Assembly: GCA_963706515.1 (NCBI GenBank)
Contig: CAVPMW010000008.1
Location: 186,001-250,000, forward strand
Origin: CAVPMW01 sp963706515
GTDB taxonomy: Bacteria > Chloroflexota > Anaerolineae > Anaerolineales > UBA4823
Length of the DNA stretch: 64,000 bases
Reading direction: 5' to 3'
Under the pieces are notes generated by a model, which ran no database searches, was not told the DNA's origin, and saw only the letters and a list, made by a program, of their open reading frames with translations. This document shows, piece by piece, positions 58,264 to 64,000 of this stretch (positions are counted from its first letter, which is position 1; each line of letters begins with the position of its first letter). Both the position numbers and the translations under genes were made by a program.

Positions 58264-58728
58264 ATGCCTGTTCAAGAAGGAACACCTGCGCCAGATTTCA
58301 ATTTGATGGATGAAAGCGGCGTTGAACGGAAATTATCGGATTATCGAGGGAAGCCGGTGGTCCTTTATTTTTATCCGAAAGACGATACCCCTGGATGCAC
58401 CAAAGAGGCCTGTAATTTTCGGGATGATTACAGCGCCTACGATAAGGCTGGGGTAACGATCTTAGGGATCAGCCCGGACTCGGTTAAATCACACGCCAAG
58501 TTCAAAACCAAGTACCACCTCCCATTTACGCTGCTGGCGGATGAAGGGCATAAGATTACCGAAGCTTACGGTGTTTGGGGGCTGAAAAAGTACGTGGGAA
58601 AATCTTATTACGGCGTCTTGCGCACGACGTTCTTGATCGATGGATCCGGTAAGATCTTGCGGGTTTTCGAGAAGGTCAAGCCAGACACGCACAGCCAGGA
58701 GATTCTTGCTGCTCTAGGATCCGCATGA
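58264..58728 (+). CDS. bcp: Thiol peroxidase, BCP/PrxQ type peroxiredoxin
   Basis: 154 residues, ATG 58264 with ribosome site aaaggagat. VQEGTPAPDFNLMDESG, the peroxidatic Cys in YPKDDTPGCTKEACNFRDDY (Cys about 46, with the resolving Cys five residues later, as in BCP), GISPDSVKSHAKFKTKYHLP and RTTFLIDGSGKILRVFEKVK. It reduces hydroperoxides with thioredoxin as electron donor in the cytoplasm. Confidence 0.95.
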   Translation: MPVQEGTPAPDFNLMDESGVERKLSDYRGKPVVLYFYPKDDTPGCTKEACNFRDDYSAYDKAGVTILGISPDSVKSHAKFKTKYHLPFTLLADEGHKITEAYGVWGLKKYVGKSYYGVLRTTFLIDGSGKILRVFEKVKPDTHSQEILAALGSA

Positions 58729-58924
58729 CAACAGCCTTAGTGAATTAATGGGTGCAGGGGGTTATTTGCTTCCTGCACCTGTATTTTTAATCCGAGAGGC
58801 CAGCCGAGTCCCTGCGGTATAATCGGGATTGGCTGAAAGGTTTTTCACGATCCGAAATATCAAATTCAGCCAATTGCTTATGAATAAATAAAAAAAATAA
58901 ATTTTGGACCAATACGAGATTTTA

Positions 58925-59377
58925 ATGAAAAGATCAATATCAGTTCTGATGATCTCTATGCTCGCCGCCTTCAGCTTGCTTAGTGCCTGCAGCGGAGCGA
59001 AAGCTACGACGGCTATCCCGCCCGCACTGGCGACTGAACATGCCAGACCGACCCCGCCAGAGGAGTATTCGGGGAAGAAAAACCCTTATGCCGGAGATGC
59101 TGACGCTGAAGCTGCCGGGAAAACGTTTTTCAATGCAAACTGCACTGCCTGCCACGGTGAGCAGGGGATGGGCGATGGACCGGCTGCCATGGCGTTGAAC
59201 CCTAAGCCCAAGCCGCTGGCACTTAATCAGAGCTTCCTGGCTGACGATTATATGTTCTGGCGCATCTCCGAGGGGGGCACTATGCAGCCTTTCAATTCAG
59301 CCATGCCAGCCTGGAAGGGCGTGATGCAGCCAGGAGAGATCTGGCAGGTCATCGCCTATATCCATACCTTGCAGTAA
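58925..59377 (+). CDS. Cytochrome c lipoprotein, single haem
   Basis: 150 residues from ATG 58925 (MKRSISVLMISMLAAFSLLSAC), a lipoprotein signal with lipobox LLSAC. The haem site is CTACHGEQGMGDGPAA (CXXCH), and the probable axial Met lies in FNSAMPAWKGVM. The pattern AGKTFFNANCTACHG.. WQVIAYIHTLQ is typical of class I cytochromes c of the cbb3/alternative-complex type. It would carry electrons on the outer face of the membrane. Its presence suggests some respiratory ability. Confidence 0.92.
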   Translation: MKRSISVLMISMLAAFSLLSACSGAKATTAIPPALATEHARPTPPEEYSGKKNPYAGDADAEAAGKTFFNANCTACHGEQGMGDGPAAMALNPKPKPLALNQSFLADDYMFWRISEGGTMQPFNSAMPAWKGVMQPGEIWQVIAYIHTLQ

Positions 59378-59424
59378 ACCGGATTGACTCCTTTCGCCAA
59401 TAAAGGCGGGGAGGGGGAATCAAT

Positions 59425-59478
59425 TCCGAAAACGAGGTTCAGGTGGCGCTTTGGCGCCACCTGAACCTCGTTTTCGGA
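59425..59478. terminator. 25-bp perfect hairpin, bidirectional terminator
   Basis: tccgaaaacgaggttcaggt (from 59425) and the following ggcgc pair perfectly with the segment ending ttttcgga at 59478; the loop is about 4 bases. It lies between the convergent cytochrome c and HD-GYP genes. The ends ccgaaaa/ttttcgg match those of the inverted repeat at 51869-51956. Confidence 0.8.
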
Positions 59479-59487
59479 TATTTACCT

Positions 59488-62400
59488 CTAGTCCGGAAGG
59501 TCCTTCTCCTCTTCGATCATGGCGAGGAATTCGACGACTACATCCGGGTCGAAGAGTTTGCCCGATTGGGTACGGATGTACTCTAATGCCTGTTCTTCTG
59601 TCCAGGGAGGCCGGTAGGTGCGCGAGGAAAGCAAGGCATCCCACACATCGATCACTGAGAAGATCCGGGCGGCAAACGGGATCTGGGTTTCGCGCAGACC
59701 CTGCGGATACCCTGTCCCATCCCAGCGCTCATGATGGCAGTAGGGAATATCGATTGCAGGTCGCAGATAGGGGATTTGCGAAAGCAGGTTGTACGCGTAG
59801 ACAGGATGCTGGCGCATGACCCCCCATTGATCCTCGTCGAGGGGTCCCGTCTTGAGCAAGATCGAATCGGGGATGCCCATCTTGCCGATGTCGTGCAGCA
59901 AAGCTCCGCGGCGGATGTGAGCCAGCTGGTCGTCGCTGATGCCCATCCGCTGTGCCAGCTTGAGCATCAAACGGACGACCCGGTTGGAGTGCCCTTGGGT
60001 TTCGCGGTCGCGCAGCTCCAAGGCATGCGACCATCCTTCCAGGGTCGTATCGTACGCCAGGGTCAGCTCTTGATTCGTACGCTGCAAATCCTGGAATAGG
60101 GTTGCATTCTCAATCGCTATGGCAGCCTGTGTGGCGAGAGTTTCCAGGAATTCGAGCCACTCTGCGCCCGCCTCGAGCTTCGAGCGGTGGTAAATCTCAA
60201 GGACACCTTTTACATGACCCTTGGTCTCCAATGGTGCGGCAAAATAGGAGACAAACCCTTCCTGGGAGAGCAGTACAGCCCGGCTTAAGTCGCCCAGGTG
60301 CTCCTTCAGGTCCGGGATGTGAATAATCCGTCGTTCGAGCGCCGCGCGCCCTGCGTAGGATTCTCCTACCTGAAGCTGGGTATGGCGAAGCGCACCGGTA
60401 TGAAAGCCGGTGCGCGCCGAAAGCGTGAGCTGCTGGGTGTGCTGGTTCAGGATCAGGATCGTTGCAGCATCGACGTGCTGCTGGTTGACAACCTGCTCCA
60501 GGATCACCTTGAGCACATTCGTCAGGTCCATACTGGTGGAGATGGCTGTATCGATGCGGTGTAAGGATTGCACGTGCTCCAGCCGGCGCTCGGTCTGCTC
60601 GAACAGGGTGGCATTCTCCAGGGCGATAGCCGTCTGCACCGAGAGCGATTCGAGGAAGCGTTTGTGGGATAAATCGAAAGCGCGCGGCTGGTAGGACTGC
60701 ACAGTGACCGCTCCGATCAGCCGCCCAGATACCACGAGCGGCACGCCCAGCCAGGCTCGCGCCTGTCGTTCAGTCTGGCGAGGCTGTACAGGCAGATGGT
60801 CGCTGAGCAAATCGCCCACCAACAAGGACTGCTGAGTGCGCATGATCCACGCTAAAAGAGTCGGATCGTCGAGGGGGATGCGCTGGCCCTCCCAGTCATT
60901 CAGGTGCTGGCCATCCTCCACAACCAACGCTAAAAGGATTTCGTGAGTATTGGGTAAGAACAAAGCTACTGCGAAAGTATCCGGCTTAATGGCGCGCTGG
61001 ACCTGCTCGTACAGCCGCTGGAGCAGGGTCGTGGTTTCCAGCTCACTGGTCAGAGCGATCGCGGTCTGGTACAGCCCGGCCAGCTCGTGCGCCTGGCTCT
61101 GGGATTCTCTCAGCAAACGCGCATTTTGCAGCGCCACAGCCAGCGAATCTGCCAGCTCGCTGGCAATCTCCACCAAGGGCGCTTGGAAATAGGCAGGCTC
61201 GCAGGAAGCCAGGTTCAGTGAGCCGATCAGCTCCTCGTGGGCGATGAGGGGAATTACGACGGTTGACCGCAGACCGTCGGTAAGCAATCCTTCATCAGAA
61301 CTGGAGCGTACTGGCTGATCTTTGAGGTCATTTACAATGAAAGGTTTTCTCTCATAAAGGTAGGGAATGCTGTTGAAAGCCGAGATAGGCAGGATATCGC
61401 CCGCTGCCAGGCTGCTCTTGCCCTCGTTCGCCATGGCAACCATTTGGATCAGGAAATTTTTCATGTCGAACAGGGTCACGCTCGCCCGCTGGCAGCCGAC
61501 CAGGGTACGTATGCGCTCCGCTGTGATCTGAGCAATTTCTTCGGGCGACTGCGCCTTTAATATCGAAACATCGATCTCGCGCAGTGCCTTCAGCCGCTCG
61601 TTATAGCTGCGCAAATGCAATTCGACGACTTCCAGATCCACGTTATGGTGCAGCCGGCTCAACGCGGTAGCCAGCAAGCCGGCAATCGTCTCGAGCAGCC
61701 GTTTGTCGTGCTCACTGAATGCTTCCAGCTTCTCACTTTCAACATCGATCGCGCCTATCGCCTGGTCCCCGATCCGGATCGGCACGCAAAGCTCGGAACA
61801 AATCCCCGGTATGGTTTTGACGTAGGCAGGTTCGCTTTCAACATTCCCCACTCGCCAGGAAGTTCCCGAGGCAACCGCATTCCCAACGATGCCGACGTTC
61901 AACGGGATGTTCTCTTCGCGATATTCTGGGGCTACCCGGTAGGAGGGGTGCGTGGTCAGGATGCCGCTGGTTGGATCCAGCAGGAGGATGCCAAAATTTT
62001 CAGTGTAGAAGTTTTCCCCAATGATCTCGGTGACCCGTTCGATCAATCCATCTTCAGTGCGGATTTCCGCGCAGGCTACCGCAACTTGATGGAGCACGTT
62101 AAGCTCTGCCAGGTGGCGCTTTTGATTTTGCTCCGTCACCACCAGCTCAGTGATATCGCTGCCGATTGCTGCATAATTGATAATCTTCCCGGATTGATTC
62201 TTGATGGGGAATGTCGTGGTTTGGGTGAAAACCTGGCTCCCATCCGGGAGCTCTCGGGTAATAATTTCCTGGGTAGTATTTCCATTGGATCGGGATGGAG
62301 CAATGATCGCCGGGATTGATGGACGGATATTGGTCGAGCCGTCAGCTCCGTCGGGGAGGAGGCTTTCACCGTTGGTTGCCCCATTCATACGTTCAAAGGA

Positions 62401-63093
62401 ACGGTTGACGTAAACCACTTTCCCCGCAGCGTCAGTGATTACCACCGACTCGGTCGCCTGCTCTACGACCGCGGCAAGCTGCGCATATTTCTCCTGTGTC
62501 TCCTGGTTACTCTCCAGCTCGTGGCGGGCGTTCTGCAGGGATTGGTCGATCCATTTTACTGCCAGCAGCAGCAATCCGCCCGTCCAGAGGAAGACAAAGC
62601 TGGCAATGCTCCACGCCAGGACCTGATCGTTGGGGTAGGTTGGTATCAGTGAAGGGGAAGGATTGCGCAGTATGATCGCCAATCCGCTACCGATGCCCAG
62701 CAGGGTGAGCAGTATGACTGCTTCTTTGCCCAAGAGCAAGCCCCCCAGGATAATTGGAAGGACGTAGGCAAAATATCCGTAATAGTCGACTCGTCCGGCT
62801 TCCAGGGTTTTTCCCAACAGGATTACTGCCCCGAGCCCAACCAGGAGCAAGCTGGCAGAGCGGACATACCCGTGCCGCAGAAGGGCGAACAGAACCAGCT
62901 CCAGGGCAATCCCCAGCACGGGGAAGACGAGCTCGGAAGGAGGCAGACGGGATGATAGGCTTAGCACAATTAGCAAGCAAATAGTGGAAGGGATGGACAC
63001 CAGCAGGATCAGGTTTAATATCCTGGCTTGCCAGGTTTTGGTGGCGTCGTCGAAAATCGGAGGCGAGAGGTATTTAATCAAGCGTGCGCGCAT
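59488..63093 (-). CDS. Membrane PAS/multi-GAF protein with HD-GYP domain (cyclic di-GMP phosphodiesterase)
   Basis: 1,201 residues, intact. Five or six membrane helices in the first 190 residues (LNLILLVSIPSTICLLIVLS, YVLPIILGGLLLGKEAVILL). A PAS domain follows (about 205-330, YAQLAAVVEQATESVVITDA), then about four GAF domains (about 345-1000; QKRHLAELNVLHQVAVACAE, LASCEPAYFQAPLVEIASEL, LYEQVQRAIKPDTFAVALFL, EGFVSYFAAPLETKGHVKGV). The C-terminal HD-GYP has LLHDIGKMGIPDSIL, MRQHPVYAYNLL, and CHHERWDGTGYPQGL, all catalytic residues present. It should degrade cyclic di-GMP in response to signals bound by the GAF/PAS domains. Transcribed alone towards the terminator at 59425. Confidence 0.93.
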   Translation of the reverse strand: MRARLIKYLSPPIFDDATKTWQARILNLILLVSIPSTICLLIVLSLSSRLPPSELVFPVLGIALELVLFALLRHGYVRSASLLLVGLGAVILLGKTLEAGRVDYYGYFAYVLPIILGGLLLGKEAVILLTLLGIGSGLAIILRNPSPSLIPTYPNDQVLAWSIASFVFLWTGGLLLLAVKWIDQSLQNARHELESNQETQEKYAQLAAVVEQATESVVITDAAGKVVYVNRSFERMNGATNGESLLPDGADGSTNIRPSIPAIIAPSRSNGNTTQEIITRELPDGSQVFTQTTTFPIKNQSGKIINYAAIGSDITELVVTEQNQKRHLAELNVLHQVAVACAEIRTEDGLIERVTEIIGENFYTENFGILLLDPTSGILTTHPSYRVAPEYREENIPLNVGIVGNAVASGTSWRVGNVESEPAYVKTIPGICSELCVPIRIGDQAIGAIDVESEKLEAFSEHDKRLLETIAGLLATALSRLHHNVDLEVVELHLRSYNERLKALREIDVSILKAQSPEEIAQITAERIRTLVGCQRASVTLFDMKNFLIQMVAMANEGKSSLAAGDILPISAFNSIPYLYERKPFIVNDLKDQPVRSSSDEGLLTDGLRSTVVIPLIAHEELIGSLNLASCEPAYFQAPLVEIASELADSLAVALQNARLLRESQSQAHELAGLYQTAIALTSELETTTLLQRLYEQVQRAIKPDTFAVALFLPNTHEILLALVVEDGQHLNDWEGQRIPLDDPTLLAWIMRTQQSLLVGDLLSDHLPVQPRQTERQARAWLGVPLVVSGRLIGAVTVQSYQPRAFDLSHKRFLESLSVQTAIALENATLFEQTERRLEHVQSLHRIDTAISTSMDLTNVLKVILEQVVNQQHVDAATILILNQHTQQLTLSARTGFHTGALRHTQLQVGESYAGRAALERRIIHIPDLKEHLGDLSRAVLLSQEGFVSYFAAPLETKGHVKGVLEIYHRSKLEAGAEWLEFLETLATQAAIAIENATLFQDLQRTNQELTLAYDTTLEGWSHALELRDRETQGHSNRVVRLMLKLAQRMGISDDQLAHIRRGALLHDIGKMGIPDSILLKTGPLDEDQWGVMRQHPVYAYNLLSQIPYLRPAIDIPYCHHERWDGTGYPQGLRETQIPFAARIFSVIDVWDALLSSRTYRPPWTEEQALEYIRTQSGKLFDPDVVVEFLAMIEEEKDLPD

Positions 63094-63174
63094 GCTGGAG
63101 TCGTGTTCTCCCCTAATAGTAGATTCTACATAGGGTTAAGCCAGAACTCGCCTAAGAAATCAGTCCGTTTTGGC

Positions 63175-63216
63175 TATTTTTGCATTACAGTTTTGTAATG
63201 TTGTGGAAAAATGCAA
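63175..63216 (-). other. Inverted repeats between the propeller and HD-GYP genes
   Basis: cattaca (63183-63189) pairs with tgtaatg (63194-63200), and the outer tttttgcat/aaaaatgcaa pieces are also nearly complementary. It lies about 100 bases before the HD-GYP start, so it may be an operator or the weak terminator of the preceding - strand gene. Confidence 0.35.
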
Positions 63217-63230
63217 TGGGTGATCGTGTT

Positions 63231-64000
63231 TTATGGGGTATCCGGATTGGCTGGAGTAATCTGCCCATTCTCGATATCCAGCCACCAATGGCTCCCAGCT
63301 TCGTCTACCAGGCGGATGCGGTTCGGATCGGGCCAATCCAGCAGGTGGAACAGGCGGTCGTTAACTACAAGCGGCTCCAGCAGGTTGCTGCTGCGGTCCA
63401 GATAGAAAATGCCGGCAGCTTTTCCCCCGCATGGATCCTGGATGGAAGAGAAAGCAAGGGCGCTGCCGTCGGGTGACCAGACGATATCCCCGGCGCTCCA
63501 TCCGGATTGCTCCGCCCCAAATGGGACTTGGGTCTCCTGGCTGTTGCGCAGGTCGCGGACGATAAGCTGGCTCCCTGAAAAATATGCCAGGAGGGTTTCA
63601 TCGGGCGACAAGGCGAACGCTCCATGCACATCTGGAGCTACTTCAACGACCTCTCCGGTAGACAGGGATACCCTGCGCAGGTTTTCACTGTAACCGTAAG
63701 CCGAGCAGCCGTCCGGTATGCCTGAATCAACCAGCAGTACACTGCTCCCATCGTGCGACCAGCGCCAAACTTGCGGCGTGGTCGCTCCCAGACCCCAGGG
63801 AGACCAGCCGTCCTGGATCGTGTAATGATGGTCGCCGGTGGAATCAGCGAGTGTAACCCGCTGGTAATATTGGTCGGCAGCTCCGTTGGCTTCTGCACTG
63901 GCGGGCACGGCGATCACCGTCTCTACCTGCCACTGCCCATCCGGTGATACCCATTGCAGCGTATCGTGGGGGATTTGCGCCAGGTCGGGAGTGGGGGAGA
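63231..64000 (-). CDS. WD40/TolB-like beta-propeller protein, 5'-truncated by the window edge
   Basis: The frame is open from 64000 to the stop at 63231 (about 256 residues in the window); a GTG at 63917 is an internal codon rather than the likely start, since TPDLAQIPHDTLQWVSPDGQ precedes it in frame. Propeller blades carry the WSPDG/SPD pattern: VWRWSHDGSSVLLVDSGIPD, HGAFALSPDETLLAYFSGSQ, DIVWSPDGSALAFSSIQDP. Probably an extracellular or periplasmic propeller; function unknown. Confidence 0.8.
   Translation of the reverse strand, partial: SPTPDLAQIPHDTLQWVSPDGQWQVETVIAVPASAEANGAADQYYQRVTLADSTGDHHYTIQDGWSPWGLGATTPQVWRWSHDGSSVLLVDSGIPDGCSAYGYSENLRRVSLSTGEVVEVAPDVHGAFALSPDETLLAYFSGSQLIVRDLRNSQETQVPFGAEQSGWSAGDIVWSPDGSALAFSSIQDPCGGKAAGIFYLDRSSNLLEPLVVNDRLFHLLDWPDPNRIRLVDEAGSHWWLDIENGQITPANPDTP

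Noticed and set aside
61615..62319. 234-residue + strand frame inside the HD-GYP gene
   Set aside because: Antisense to a well-supported GAF/PAS region; no recognised domain.

Overview
The window looks like a metagenome-derived chromosome segment from a bacterium of the Chloroflexota, most likely class Anaerolineae. Grounds: solute-binding lipoproteins with the low-complexity 'TVEV..EVIKTVEV' linker after the lipobox, long TPR proteins, a MoeA fused to a periplasmic-binding-like domain, several GAF/PAS signalling proteins, GC of roughly 55-60 %, and GH2/GH3 plus ABC sugar loci typical of fermentative Anaerolineae. This placement is inference, since there is no rRNA in the window. No tRNA, rRNA, CRISPR array or complete insertion sequence was seen.

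Layout. (1) 1-12.4 kb: a glycan-use locus on the + strand: the 3' part of a LacI-type regulator, an oligosaccharide/oligopeptide-type ABC importer (binding lipoprotein, two permeases, two ATPases), a GH2 beta-mannosidase and a GH3 beta-glucosidase. Almost every gene is broken by several frameshifts. (2) 12.9-20.4 kb: a secreted phosphodiesterase/5'-nucleotidase fusion, and convergent to it a large repeat-rich surface protein with alternating MBG/Ig-like modules. (3) 21-28.7 kb: a second LacI regulator with an elaborate promoter, a YtfQRT-YjfF-type (galactofuranose-like) sugar ABC importer and a fucose/arabinose-isomerase-family enzyme. (4) 28.8-43.3 kb, all on the - strand: the most unusual region. 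Two neighbouring transcription units each appear to start with a sigma-54 promoter and end in a terminator. The first encodes a TIM-barrel-like protein, FtsZ, two small proteins and an LCP-like protein. The second encodes a small membrane protein, a roughly 1,880-residue TPR protein and a TPR/clan-CD cysteine protease. A small protein of the first unit resembles the C-terminal domain of the protease in the second. (5) 45-50.6 kb, - strand: rpoN (sigma-54, with an inserted zinc-ribbon-like motif and its own sigma-54 promoter), a PAS/GAF histidine kinase, an NtrC-like regulator lacking a DNA-binding domain, and an SDR oxidoreductase. (6) 50.9-59.4 kb, + strand: proline dehydrogenase, a rhodanese with an in-frame TGA at a normally Cys position, DinB, UbiA prenyltransferase, MoeA, an ACT protein, MoeA-PBP, a receiver protein, peroxiredoxin and a cytochrome c lipoprotein. 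(7) 59.5-64 kb, - strand: a large HD-GYP sensor protein and the 3' part of a beta-propeller protein.

How the genes fit together: regions 1 and 3 are two LacI-controlled sugar import and breakdown loci. Regions 4 and 5 plausibly form one regulon: kinase, DNA-binding-less activator and RpoN drive sigma-54 promoters in front of rpoN itself and of the FtsZ/LCP and TPR/protease units. Frame disruptions are dense in the first 12 kb (several tens) and sparse later (mostly one per affected gene). Many could be assembly errors, so genes called as broken may be intact in the organism. Frameshift positions are approximate because they were read by eye.
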